Notes under the pieces: model-generated
The model's input: the letters and a program-made list of their open reading frames with translations, nothing else
What the model was told of the DNA's origin: nothing
Database searches by the model: none
Program-made: the position numbers and the translations under genes
From: Lentisphaeria bacterium
GTDB taxonomy: Bacteria > Verrucomicrobiota > Lentisphaeria > Victivallales > UBA1829
NCBI GenBank assembly: GCA_003526375.1
Contig: DPDG01000050.1
Coordinates: 111,686 to 175,685 of the forward strand
Direction of reading: 5' to 3'
Length of the DNA: 64,000 nt
Shown here: positions 25,977 through 34,698 of the stretch, piece after piece
Layout of the letters: each line of letters begins with the position of its first letter
Position numbering within the stretch: the stretch's first letter is position 1

Positions 25977-27077
25977 ATGAGAAACGAAATTTCTGAACAG
26001 AAAAGACTCCGCGTTCCGGATCTGGCGAATCTGTTGCGCGAAATGATCGAGGAACAGCAGTTCCCCGGCGATGCGCCGATGGATTCGACACGGAGACTTG
26101 CCGCCCGCTACGGCGTTTCCCCCGTGACCGCCAACCGTGCCATCAATGAACTGGTCAATAAGAGAATTCTGTATCGCGTTCCGGGAAAGGGAACCTTTGT
26201 TTCCGGAAGCCGTTCCTGGCGCAACGTCGGGGCGCGCATCAGTTTCTACCCGTATCAGGGAAACAGCCCGAACAAGGATTACGACCTGCTGGTCGGGCTC
26301 CATTTTCAGACGACCTGCAATCTCCTGAAGCAGAACGGCTACGACATATCCATCATTTCGGATATTGAAAGAAACGATCCCGCAATCCTGAAACGGACTC
26401 TCAGCTCCTCCGACGCACTGATCCTGAACAAGGAATTCGTCACCCCGAAAACCCTGCCGCTGCTGTGCTCCTATCCATGCCCGATCATTCTGATCGATTC
26501 ACCTTTTGTATCGGATAACCCTTTCCATCAGGTGGTAGCGGATCTCTTTCCGGGATTCCGGAAGGCCGCCGACTATTTTGCCGAACTCGGCGTCCGTGAA
26601 GTCGTGATCGCCGGAATTGCAAACACCGAAACACACCAGTTCCGGCGCCGCCTTTTCCGCAGAATCATGAGCGTTTTCCATCCGGAAATCGCCTTGTGCG
26701 AGGATTTGACTCATGAATATCTGCTCAACAACTACGGGGAGGAATGCGGAAGACGGATCGCACGGAACTATCTGGAGCTGCCCCGCCGCCCCGGAATTTT
26801 CTCCGTCAGCGATTATATATCATTCGGAATGCTGGACGTGCTGGAGGGCGCGGGACTGTGCGCCGGCAAAGATTTCAAGCTCATCAGTTTTGACAATCTG
26901 GAAATCAGGGGAATCGGGCCATACCCGGAACCGCGCCTGACGACAATCGAATATCCCTACGATTCTCTCGGCAGAGAACTGATCGCCATGCTGTCCGAAC
27001 TGCTGGCAGCCCGGACAGCCAACACCAGAATCATACGGACGCCGGCAGACAATCTTATTATCCGTTCAACCACTTAA
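25977..27077 (+). CDS. GntR-headed LacI-type transcriptional regulator
   Basis: 366 residues. GntR winged helix at residues about 12-75 ([35 protein letters not shown]), then a PBP-like effector domain ([64 protein letters not shown]). AGGACAG precedes the ATG. It is the first gene of an apparent operon with the prepilin-like gene 16 nt downstream and a secreted hydrolase after that. The palindrome over its promoter suggests negative self-control released by a sugar signal. Confidence 0.87.
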   Translation: MRNEISEQKRLRVPDLANLLREMIEEQQFPGDAPMDSTRRLAARYGVSPVTANRAINELVNKRILYRVPGKGTFVSGSRSWRNVGARISFYPYQGNSPNKDYDLLVGLHFQTTCNLLKQNGYDISIISDIERNDPAILKRTLSSSDALILNKEFVTPKTLPLLCSYPCPIILIDSPFVSDNPFHQVVADLFPGFRKAADYFAELGVREVVIAGIANTETHQFRRRLFRRIMSVFHPEIALCEDLTHEYLLNNYGEECGRRIARNYLELPRRPGIFSVSDYISFGMLDVLEGAGLCAGKDFKLISFDNLEIRGIGPYPEPRLTTIEYPYDSLGRELIAMLSELLAARTANTRIIRTPADNLIIRSTT

Positions 27078-27093
27078 ACAGGAGGATTCCATA

Positions 27094-28122
27094 ATGGCAC
27101 ACAAGAAAAAGAAATTCAAACAAATCAAATTGCCGATAGCGGCAATCGGTCAGGACATGCACTCTCCGCCTGTTCAGGAAACTGCCGGAAAAAATCAGGA
27201 GCTGACTGAAACGTTCAGGATTCCGGTTCCGCACTGCCGCCCCTGCAGAACGCCATCATTCACACTGATAAAACTTCCCATGAGAAAAAATTGTAAAAAG
27301 GCTGTTTCATTCCGGCGGTGCCAATTCTCCTCCTGCCTTATTTTTCCTTTCTTCCTTCAATTGTTCGATTGTTCAATTGTTGAATTGTTCCAATGTTTTT
27401 CTACTTCTCCCTTCCGTGTTCCCTGTTCGAGATTCTTACTTCGCAGGGTGAAAACAAGAGTTTTCACCCTGATAGAACTTCTCATCGTAATAGCGATCAT
27501 CGCAATTCTTGCCGCAATGCTTCTGCCGGCTCTGAATGCAGCCCGCAATAAAGCCAGAAGTATTTTATGCATCAACAACCTCAAACAGAATCTGACGATT
27601 CTGGAATTTTACCAGAATGACTCCAATGGCTGGCATCTCAGTTATGAAGGACACAGAGGCGCTTATGCAAGGACCTTGATCACCGGAGGTTATGTAAAAG
27701 GAGAGGCTTATGTCCCGGCACCGAAATACGGGTTGATACCGCGCAGCTGGACCTGTTCCGTTATAACAAACCCGAAAGTGACCGAGGGAAATCAGGTCTA
27801 TGTGCACAACACCTACGGAATGCCGTCAACAGTTCTCAACAGAGACCACGCCACGGAGACATGGCTCTCCGCTGTCGCTTATAAATATTCTCCGGCATTC
27901 CCCTCCCCGGCATCCATGCTTTATCTTGCCGACGCCGCCAATACGGACCTGCTCGCTCCCCGCTATTATTTCCGCTGGTATGGGACGGATAAGAACCGGC
28001 TCTCTCTGAACCACGGACGTCAGGCGGGAATCGGTTTCATGGACGGCCATGCAGCTCTGTATGACATGGTGACTTTACTTAATGAATACCGCCTCAGGAA
28101 CTTTACTGCCGGCGTCAAATAA
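27094..28122 (+). CDS. H-X9-DG prepilin-like protein with duplicated FTLIEL leader motif
   Basis: 342 residues from the ATG at 27094, which has a perfect AGGAGG site. The leader motif occurs at residue 56 as [10 protein letters not shown] and again, intact, at residue 124 as [20 protein letters not shown], 204 nt later and in frame. The second is followed by [36 protein letters not shown] near the end fits H-X9-DG exactly. The spacer encodes FFLQLFDC and FRVPCS, related to the spacer of the 12136 gene. A short form could start at the GTG at 27448 but that has only a weak ribosome site. It lies between a GntR-type regulator and a secreted hydrolase. Confidence 0.78.
   Translation: MAHKKKKFKQIKLPIAAIGQDMHSPPVQETAGKNQELTETFRIPVPHCRPCRTPSFTLIKLPMRKNCKKAVSFRRCQFSSCLIFPFFLQLFDCSIVELFQCFSTSPFRVPCSRFLLRRVKTRVFTLIELLIVIAIIAILAAMLLPALNAARNKARSILCINNLKQNLTILEFYQNDSNGWHLSYEGHRGAYARTLITGGYVKGEAYVPAPKYGLIPRSWTCSVITNPKVTEGNQVYVHNTYGMPSTVLNRDHATETWLSAVAYKYSPAFPSPASMLYLADAANTDLLAPRYYFRWYGTDKNRLSLNHGRQAGIGFMDGHAALYDMVTLLNEYRLRNFTAGVK
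27259..27462 (+). repeat. In-frame spacer between two copies of the FTLIEL-coding motif
   Basis: 204 bases (68 codons) between the first motif at 27259 and the second at 27463. The end of the spacer is pyrimidine-rich with short ATTGTTC-type repeats near 27358-27390 and has no stop. It resembles the last part of the 12196-12498 spacer in both bases and encoded residues. Confidence 0.6.
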
Positions 28123-28259
28123 TCATACGGAGGTGACGATTCATAATTTCAGAGAAGCAACACTGCATCAGAATGCGTCTGATGCGGAATTCAAAATGCA
28201 ACCAATCTGCAGAAAACAGGTCATCTGAATCTGCTTTCTGCAACAGCAGGATAAAAAAC

Positions 28260-30212
28260 ATGTGGAAATATATACTGATTCTTTTCGGGCTTGCCGGAGT
28301 ATGCACCGCAGATGACTTACAGGGTTACAGCCGCATTGACCATAAAGCGGGAACCTCCTCCAAAGTAATGCTGACAGATCCCGGATTCGAGAAAAACGGC
28401 AGCGGATGGGAACTCAAACCTGGATTCTCCGTTGAAAAAGGAAGCGGGCGCAGTGCAACCCATGCTCTCAAGTATGTGCGGAACAACCGGTCGGACTACG
28501 CGATTGCCTCAACACGGATTGATGTAAAACCCGGAGCATTCTACCGCTTTGGGAGCTGGATCAAAACCAGCGGAGTAACCACCTCCCCGCAGGGAGGCGG
28601 CGCCACCATTGCCATGGAATTTTCGAAAAAGGGAAAGGACGGCAGAAATATCTTCCTGACCGGGCGGTATCTGCGGGGCATCACCGGAACGAAAGACTGG
28701 ACCTTCGTTTCCGATGTCGTCAGAATACCGAAAAATGCCTCCGCCGTCTCTCTTTCGCTTTATATCTGGAAAGGAGCATCCGGCACTGCATGGTTCGATG
28801 ATATTACGGTGCAGGAACAAGGCGCCAATCTGTGGTCGCTCTATACCCTGAATCCATATCAGACCGTTGCCGACGGCAAATGCACGGTCGCGGTCAGTTA
28901 TGATGGCAAATCCGTTGCCGGACGCGATCTTGAGGTCCGTATGCAGATCAAAGAAAACGGCATGGTACGCCGGGCAAAAGTCAGGGAAGACCGCGCGGAA
29001 ATAGAGCTCGGAAAACTTGCCCCCGGACGTTACGATGCCGAATTCATGATTCTTGATCCTGCAAAAAAAACAGTCTGCTGCTCAACCCGGATTCCGTTGC
29101 TGGTGAACCCCTCGGCGCATCCGGCGGTCGCTATCGACCGGTTCGGGCGCACCGTTGTCAACGGCAGGCCGTTCCTGCCGCTGGGCATCTTCACGGCAGG
29201 ACTTGATTCCCGGACAATGGATACCTTGCGTGAAGCCGGTCTGAATTGCGTTCTGCCGTATTCAAGCATGAATCTGAAACTGGACAATAATGCCCCCGCT
29301 TCCCCCGAACAGATCATCAAGGTTATGGATCTGGCGGAGTCAAAAGGGCTGAAAGTGATTTTTTCCTGTAAAGACGTCGGTTCCTCCGCACGCTATGGAG
29401 TGCAGGAATGGCACGGCACAAAAGGACAGGATGCGATTATCCGCAGGATCACCGGTCTGCTGAAAGAACATCCGGCACTGCTGGCATGGTACATCAATGA
29501 CGAACAGCCGTCATCGCAGATTGAACGCCTTACAGCCATGCGCCGCCTTTTTAACCAGATGGACGCGAATCATCCGACATACGGCGTATTATATCAATAT
29601 GAAGACCTGCCGATGTACGGTTCCACCAGCGATATCATAGGCGTCGATCCCTATCCGCTGAATGGCGATAATCTCAAGAAAGCAGTCTATGCCATGACCC
29701 AGTCACGTCTGGCAGGACTGCCCGCATGGGTCGTTCCGCAGGCAGCCAATATTTCCATTTACAGCTCGGAAAAGAAACTTGAGAATCCGCAGAATCCGAG
29801 TGAAGAAAAAATGCGGTCGCTGGTTCTTCTCGAAGCCGCATACGGAGCCAGGGGCTTCATCTTCTACAAATATGAGGATTTGAAGTCATGGAAACTGCCG
29901 AAAGACAATTTTGCAAAGGAATGGGCAAAAGTCAAAAGAGTTGTCGCGGCATTGAAGAGCCTTGAGCCTTACATCATGTCGGAATATCCGGTGGAACTGC
30001 TCTCCGAAGGCGAGGTCGTTGCAGCCAGACTGCGGAACCCGGACGGAAAGACAGTCATCGTGATTTGTGCCGTCGGACCGGGAACAGCATCGGTAAAATT
30101 GAACCTCGGTGACCGCAGGTACCGTTCAAAGTATGGATATACCTCCAAACAGAATGGAGAATGGACTTTCCGAGGCAGCGGCATCTGCTCCGACCTGCTG
30201 TTCGAAGAATAA
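28260..30212 (+). CDS. Secreted putative glycoside hydrolase with N-terminal carbohydrate-binding-like domain
   Basis: 650 residues from the ATG at 28260 (AGGA about 10 bases upstream), preferred over 28173 because it starts directly with a signal peptide ending near CTA-DD. Residues about 45-190 look like a jelly-roll carbohydrate module (LTDPGFEKNGSGWELK, GTAWFDDITVQEQG). A short beta domain and then a TIM barrel follow: VNGRPFLPLGIFTAG, LLAWYINDEQPSS near residue 410, IIGVDPYPLNGD, ARGFIFYKYEDLKSW. The Asp-Glu pair and the layout match the barrel of the 13791 protein. It follows the regulator and prepilin-like gene and is probably in their operon. Substrate unknown. Confidence 0.78.
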   Translation: MWKYILILFGLAGVCTADDLQGYSRIDHKAGTSSKVMLTDPGFEKNGSGWELKPGFSVEKGSGRSATHALKYVRNNRSDYAIASTRIDVKPGAFYRFGSWIKTSGVTTSPQGGGATIAMEFSKKGKDGRNIFLTGRYLRGITGTKDWTFVSDVVRIPKNASAVSLSLYIWKGASGTAWFDDITVQEQGANLWSLYTLNPYQTVADGKCTVAVSYDGKSVAGRDLEVRMQIKENGMVRRAKVREDRAEIELGKLAPGRYDAEFMILDPAKKTVCCSTRIPLLVNPSAHPAVAIDRFGRTVVNGRPFLPLGIFTAGLDSRTMDTLREAGLNCVLPYSSMNLKLDNNAPASPEQIIKVMDLAESKGLKVIFSCKDVGSSARYGVQEWHGTKGQDAIIRRITGLLKEHPALLAWYINDEQPSSQIERLTAMRRLFNQMDANHPTYGVLYQYEDLPMYGSTSDIIGVDPYPLNGDNLKKAVYAMTQSRLAGLPAWVVPQAANISIYSSEKKLENPQNPSEEKMRSLVLLEAAYGARGFIFYKYEDLKSWKLPKDNFAKEWAKVKRVVAALKSLEPYIMSEYPVELLSEGEVVAARLRNPDGKTVIVICAVGPGTASVKLNLGDRRYRSKYGYTSKQNGEWTFRGSGICSDLLFEE

Positions 30213-30266
30213 CTCTTTCCCCGCATACCGATGCATCTTTCAGCATGGGAGCGGAAAGATGCATTG

Positions 30267-30300
30267 AAAAAAATCCCCGGATGCTTTCACATACGGGGAT
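30267..30300 (-). terminator. Terminator of the tig-clpP-clpX operon
   Basis: On the minus strand a 7-bp GC-rich stem (arms 30300-30294 and 30279-30273) is followed by seven T (30273-30267). It lies 23 bases after the clpX stop. A further 11-bp hairpin just beyond may serve the convergent gene. Confidence 0.72.
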
Positions 30301-30322
30301 CAAAAAAACAAAACAGAAAATC

Positions 30323-31615
30323 TTATTTCTTTGCCTTCACCTTTTTCAGGACCGGAACACCACTTTCCACCGTATCGGCGGTAATAATGCACTCGGCAAC
30401 ATCCGTCCGGGACGGCAGATCGAACATGATATCCACCATCATCTGTTCGATGATCGCCCGCAATCCGCGCGCCCCTGTCCCCTTTTCAAAAGCTTTCTGC
30501 GCCAGAGCCTCCAGAGCGGCTTTCTCAAAGGTGAGTTTGACACCTTCGATTGCAAGCAGTTTTTCATACTGCCGTGTAATCGAATTCTTCGGTTCGACCA
30601 GAATCTTCACCAGATCCTCTTTCGTCAAGGGCTCCAGGCTCGTAATGACCGGAAGACGTCCGATAAACTCGGGAATCAGGCCGTACTTCACCAGGTCCTC
30701 CGGTTCAACGGCTTTCAGCACCTGATTGGACTCCAGCTGCCGGTTCTCCTCAATCTCCTTGCGGTCGGCGGTAAAACCGAGCACATGGCGCCCGATACGC
30801 CGCTGAATCATTTTATCGAGCCCGACAAACGCCCCGCCGCAGATGAACAGAATATTCGTCGTATTGACCGGAATATACTCCTGCTGCGGATGTTTGCGTC
30901 CGCCTTTCGGGGGGATATTCGCAACGGTGCCTTCGAGAATCTTCAGAAGCGCCTGCTGAACCCCTTCGCCGGAAACATCGCGCGTAATCGAAACGTTTTC
31001 ACCCTTCTTGGCGATCTTGTCGATTTCATCCACATAGATAATGCCGATCTGGGCACGCTCCACATTGTTGTCCGCAGCCTGAAGCAGACGCAGAATGATG
31101 TTCTCCACATCCTCCCCGACATAACCGGCTTCCGTCAGCGTAGTCGCATCTGTAATGCAGAACGGGACATCCAGAAGACGCGCCAGAGTCTTGGCAATCA
31201 AAGTCTTTCCCGAACCGGTCGGACCGATCAGGAGCACGTTGCTCTTTTCGATCTCGACATCCTCGAACGCCTTCGCCATCTCATTGCTGTCCGCCTGAAA
31301 AAGCCGCTTGTAATGATTATGAACCGCGACGGAGAGAATCTTTTTCGCATCTTCCTGCCCGACGATATATTTATCCAGTTCAGCCTTGATTTCGGCAGGT
31401 TTCGGAAGCGGCTTCTGCGCCTGTTCCTGAAGAACGTTATCCGAATTCTTCTTCGCTCTGTCCTCCTCAAGCCCGAACAGACGTTCACATTCCGCGACAC
31501 AATCCTTGCAGATATTGGCTCCGCGCGGCCCTATCACCAGCGGGCCGACCTCCGGCGTAAAGCCGCGCCGTCCGCAGAATGCGCATTTCATTTCATCTTC
31601 GCGATTGTTCGCCAT
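30323..31615 (-). CDS. clpX: ATP-dependent Clp protease ATP-binding subunit ClpX
   Basis: 430 residues, normal length. The N-terminal zinc-binding domain has Cys11, Cys14, Cys36 and Cys39 (CAFC and CKDC). Walker [16 protein letters not shown], Walker [15 protein letters not shown], the pore-side GYVGEDVE and the sensor region PEFIGRLPV are intact. ClpX unfolds tagged proteins and feeds them to ClpP. It follows clpP by 23 nt and is the last gene before the operon terminator. Confidence 0.98.
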   Translation of the reverse strand: MANNREDEMKCAFCGRRGFTPEVGPLVIGPRGANICKDCVAECERLFGLEEDRAKKNSDNVLQEQAQKPLPKPAEIKAELDKYIVGQEDAKKILSVAVHNHYKRLFQADSNEMAKAFEDVEIEKSNVLLIGPTGSGKTLIAKTLARLLDVPFCITDATTLTEAGYVGEDVENIILRLLQAADNNVERAQIGIIYVDEIDKIAKKGENVSITRDVSGEGVQQALLKILEGTVANIPPKGGRKHPQQEYIPVNTTNILFICGGAFVGLDKMIQRRIGRHVLGFTADRKEIEENRQLESNQVLKAVEPEDLVKYGLIPEFIGRLPVITSLEPLTKEDLVKILVEPKNSITRQYEKLLAIEGVKLTFEKAALEALAQKAFEKGTGARGLRAIIEQMMVDIMFDLPSRTDVAECIITADTVESGVPVLKKVKAKK

Positions 31616-31638
31616 GAAAAAACACCTTTCCTTAGAAC

Positions 31639-32253
31639 TTATTTCGCGGCCTTTTCACGGATACGGTGCGGAAGAATCCGGTCCACAAGACCGTATTTTT
31701 TCGCTTCCTCCGCAGACATGAAGAAGTCACGCTCCATATCGCTCTTGACCTTTTTCAGCGGATTGCCCGTGGTGGAGGCAAGAATTTCCGCCAGAATGTC
31801 ATTCAAACGGTTCGCCTCCTGCACAGCCAGCTTCATATCCTCGACTTTGCCCTCCGTTCCGCTGGAAACGGAATGGATCATGATCCGGGCGTTCGGAAGC
31901 GCATAGCGTTTTCCGGGAGCTCCGGCGCTCAACAGAACGGCTCCCATGCTGGCGGCCTGCCCGACGCAGTAGGTTTTGACATCGCAGGAAAGCATCTGCA
32001 TCACATCGTAAATCGCCAGTCCGGCGGTCACGCTCCCGCCGGGCGAACAGATATACATATCAATGTCTTTTTTCGGGTCCTCGCTCTGAAGGAACAGCAG
32101 TTCGGCAATTACCAGATTTGCAATGGAATCGTCGATCGGCGTTCCGAGCAAAACGATTCTGTCCTTCAACAGGCGGGAGTAAATATCATAACCGCGTTCG
32201 CCGTTTCCGGTCTGTTCCACAACCATCGGAATTGTCATTGAATTGCGTGCCAT
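31639..32253 (-). CDS. clpP: ATP-dependent Clp protease proteolytic subunit ClpP
   Basis: 204 residues. Serine protease chamber with the catalytic triad visible: Ser102 in GQAASMGA, His127 in ARIMIHS and Asp176 in [12 protein letters not shown]. The residues after the catalytic His read SVSSGTEG instead of the common QPLGG type, a modest local change. Gene order tig-clpP-clpX on the minus strand is the classical operon. Confidence 0.98.
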   Translation of the reverse strand: MARNSMTIPMVVEQTGNGERGYDIYSRLLKDRIVLLGTPIDDSIANLVIAELLFLQSEDPKKDIDMYICSPGGSVTAGLAIYDVMQMLSCDVKTYCVGQAASMGAVLLSAGAPGKRYALPNARIMIHSVSSGTEGKVEDMKLAVQEANRLNDILAEILASTTGNPLKKVKSDMERDFFMSAEEAKKYGLVDRILPHRIREKAAK

Positions 32254-32289
32254 AATTGTTCCTTTCAGAGTTTAATCAGAAATAACGGC

Positions 32290-33606
32290 TCAAGCCTTTG
32301 CCTGGGAGGCGATGAAATCAATCACTTTGCCCATCAGGATGTCGGCCTGGATTTCACCATATCCGCCGTTGTCGCTCAACATTTTGCGGACATCTTTCTC
32401 CTTGTAGCCGAGATAAGCGCTCATATTGCGGATCTGGGTATCGACTTCCGTATCTTCCACCGTGATCTTTTCGGTTCTGGCGATCTTGCGGAGGATGAAG
32501 AATTTCTTCAGATATTTGCCGGCTTCCGCCTTGGCTTCCTCAACGTGTTTGTCCTTATCTTTCTTGAATGCTTCGATGTCGGCTTCGCTGCGGACAAGAC
32601 GCTCCGCAATCCGGGAGAACTCACGCTGGGATGTGGATGCAAGAATCCCTTTCGGAAGCGGGAAGTCCTCCACCATGCCGACGACGGTCTCCGCAACTTT
32701 CGACTTGATCTCTTCCTTGCGGATCTGCTCAAGTTCGCGTTCCGCGGTCTTCCTGATCTCCTCATTCATCTTTTCGACATTTTCCATGCCGAGTTTTTCA
32801 GCCAGCTTGGCGTCATCTTCCACCGCGACACGACGCTGGGCTTCGAGAACTTTGACCTTGTAATTCACGGTTTTTCCCTGAAGGTCCTTCTCTCTCCAGT
32901 CGGCGGGGAATTCCGCCTTGAAAGTGTATTCTCCATCTTTCTTCGCACCGGTCAGTGCGGCAAGCACGCCGGGAATCTGCTCCGGTTCGGAAAGCCAGAT
33001 CCAGCTTTCTTCGGATTTGACGGCTCTCTGGAGAGAAGCGGGCGCGTTCTCGGGAAGAACGAAATCGGACTCATACGTGACTTTCAGCATGTCGCCCTTC
33101 TGCGCAGGCTCTTCGACAGTGACATAGTCGGCATAGAGGTCCTTGAGATATTTCATGCGGTTCTCAATGTGCTTCTCAAGCGTTTCCCCTTTTCCGACCT
33201 TGACTTTGACGCCTTTGTATTCCGGCATTTTGAATTCGGGAGCGACTTCGACTTCGAGAGAGAAAGCATACTCCTTGTCGGCGGCGGGCGCTTCTTTGGC
33301 ATCCATGGCTCCGAAAGCAACAATATCCATGGACTCATCGCCGGTCACTTTGGAGAAAGCCGCCTGCTGGAGCATCTTGGCGACGTCTTCCATAATATAG
33401 TCTTTATATTTTGCCTTGATCAGGGAGATCGGCGCCTTGCCTTTACGGAAGCCGGGAACCTGAGCCTGTTTGGCAGCTTCTTTGGAAGCATCGTTGAAAG
33501 CTTCGGCAACCGCATCCAGAGGGAACTTGATTTCTGCTTTGCGGGTGCAGGGTTCCGTTTCCTTCCAGTCGAGCTGGACAGCTTTGAGCAATGAGTCAAG
33601 AGCCAT
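32290..33606 (-). CDS. tig: Trigger factor, ribosome-associated chaperone and peptidyl-prolyl isomerase
   Basis: 438 residues. The N-terminal ribosome-docking motif is clear (VPGFRKGKAPISLIKAKY), followed by the FKBP-like domain (GDMLKVTYESDFV, ALTGAKKDGEYTF) and the long helical C-terminal arms. The start has AAAGGTGA upstream. First gene of the tig-clpP-clpX operon; divergent from the FHA gene at 33999. Confidence 0.96.
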   Translation of the reverse strand: MALDSLLKAVQLDWKETEPCTRKAEIKFPLDAVAEAFNDASKEAAKQAQVPGFRKGKAPISLIKAKYKDYIMEDVAKMLQQAAFSKVTGDESMDIVAFGAMDAKEAPAADKEYAFSLEVEVAPEFKMPEYKGVKVKVGKGETLEKHIENRMKYLKDLYADYVTVEEPAQKGDMLKVTYESDFVLPENAPASLQRAVKSEESWIWLSEPEQIPGVLAALTGAKKDGEYTFKAEFPADWREKDLQGKTVNYKVKVLEAQRRVAVEDDAKLAEKLGMENVEKMNEEIRKTAERELEQIRKEEIKSKVAETVVGMVEDFPLPKGILASTSQREFSRIAERLVRSEADIEAFKKDKDKHVEEAKAEAGKYLKKFFILRKIARTEKITVEDTEVDTQIRNMSAYLGYKEKDVRKMLSDNGGYGEIQADILMGKVIDFIASQAKA

Positions 33607-33998
33607 AATAGTCTTTTCACCTTTTATTTATTTTAAACTTATGAGATATTTACAATACGAAAGTAGGGAATATAACGCAGGAATCCGTTTTTTTCCAGCA
33701 CGGCAAATATAAAAAACAGGAAATTTCTTCCGCACCGGCAGACACATCCGCCCGCCGCAACCGGGGAATCCGATAAGCAGAACCGCCATAAAGACAGGAA
33801 CCGCAGGGCAGCGTCAAATTCTGTTCTCTCAGCCTTTTCTGCCGTACATCGCACCGGCCTCTGCCGCGCAGGTTCACAAAAAATATTAATTTTTTCTTGT
33901 TTTTTATCAATAAATACTTGTTGTCTAGGGGAAAAGCCGTTATATTGCCGGATGATAATATTTTAATTTTGAACCATATCAAAAACCGGGAGTCGTAT
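33607..33998. other. Divergent intergenic region between tig and the FHA gene
   Basis: 392 bases. The part nearest tig is AT-rich, the middle carries short GC-rich stretches, and a plus-strand promoter lies at 33919-33947. Two small open frames here (33639-33854 minus and the extension 33897-33998 plus) lack ribosome sites and recognisable protein features. No gene seen. Confidence 0.5.
33919..33947 (+). promoter_or_regulatory. Predicted sigma-70 promoter of the FHA gene
   Basis: TTGTTG (33919-33924), 17 bases, TATATT (33942-33947); the gene starts at 33999. The predicted start of transcription lies downstream of the alternative ATG at 33897, which supports the later start. Confidence 0.45.
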
Positions 33999-34583
33999 AT
34001 GGGCGGTTTTCCAAAGCTTACAATTTTGTCTGAACAGTTGAGAGGAAAAACCTTTGAGCTGAATAAGGACCTTCATACCGTCGGAAGAATCGAAGAACGT
34101 GACATCTGCATTATGGACCCGACCATCAGCACTTATCACTGCTCTTTCATCAAAAGCGGCAACACCTATATTCTGAAAGACAATAACAGCACGAACGGAA
34201 CCAGAGTCAACAACGTTCCGATCACCGAACAGGAACTTCAGAACAGCGACATCATCCAGATGGGTGACGTTGAAATGCTGTATGACTGTGACGATAAGAC
34301 GACACAGACGGAAACCCGCACACAAACAGGAATCGACCTCAACAAAAATGTCATATCGTCCTCAACGATCAAGAAGATGGATACGATTTCACCTTACTCC
34401 AAAAGTGCGGCAAGCGCAACCAGCAAGAAGAATCAGCGCCTGATCCTGATCGTGCTCGGTGTACTGGTCGTCGTCATTCTGGCTCTTCTGGGAATGCTTT
34501 TCTATATCTTCTTTTCCGCAGAAAAACCGACGGCGACGGCGAACTTTATACCGCAGCAGCTTGTCCATGTGCTCAAGGCATAA
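33999..34583 (+). CDS. FHA-domain protein with C-terminal membrane anchor
   Basis: 194 residues from the ATG at 33999 (GGGAG 8 bases upstream); the longer frame to 33897 starts before the predicted promoter and is rejected. Residues about 5-100 form a forkhead-associated domain with the phosphothreonine-binding signature (TVGRIEERDICIMD, ISTYHCSFI, NNSTNGTRVNN). A Ser/Thr-rich linker leads to one membrane helix (LILIVLGVLVVVILALLGML) near the end and a short tail. FHA domains read phosphothreonine, so a signalling scaffold at the inner membrane is likely. ftsH follows 115 nt later; a functional link is only suggested. Confidence 0.85.
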   Translation: MGGFPKLTILSEQLRGKTFELNKDLHTVGRIEERDICIMDPTISTYHCSFIKSGNTYILKDNNSTNGTRVNNVPITEQELQNSDIIQMGDVEMLYDCDDKTTQTETRTQTGIDLNKNVISSSTIKKMDTISPYSKSAASATSKKNQRLILIVLGVLVVVILALLGMLFYIFFSAEKPTATANFIPQQLVHVLKA

Positions 34584-34698
34584 TTTGCAGGAGCGCGGTA
34601 AACAGAAAAAATCCTTTGTTTTTGCCTGCGGGCAGATGTAACGGGAATTTTTGTATTTGCGGCACAAATATTAACACTTAATTATAAACAGGATAAAA

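Noticed and set aside
30161..31906. 581-codon plus-strand frame over clpX
   Set aside because: Antisense shadow of clpX.
33639..33998. Small open frames between tig and the FHA gene
   Set aside because: No ribosome sites or conserved features; one runs upstream of the predicted promoter.
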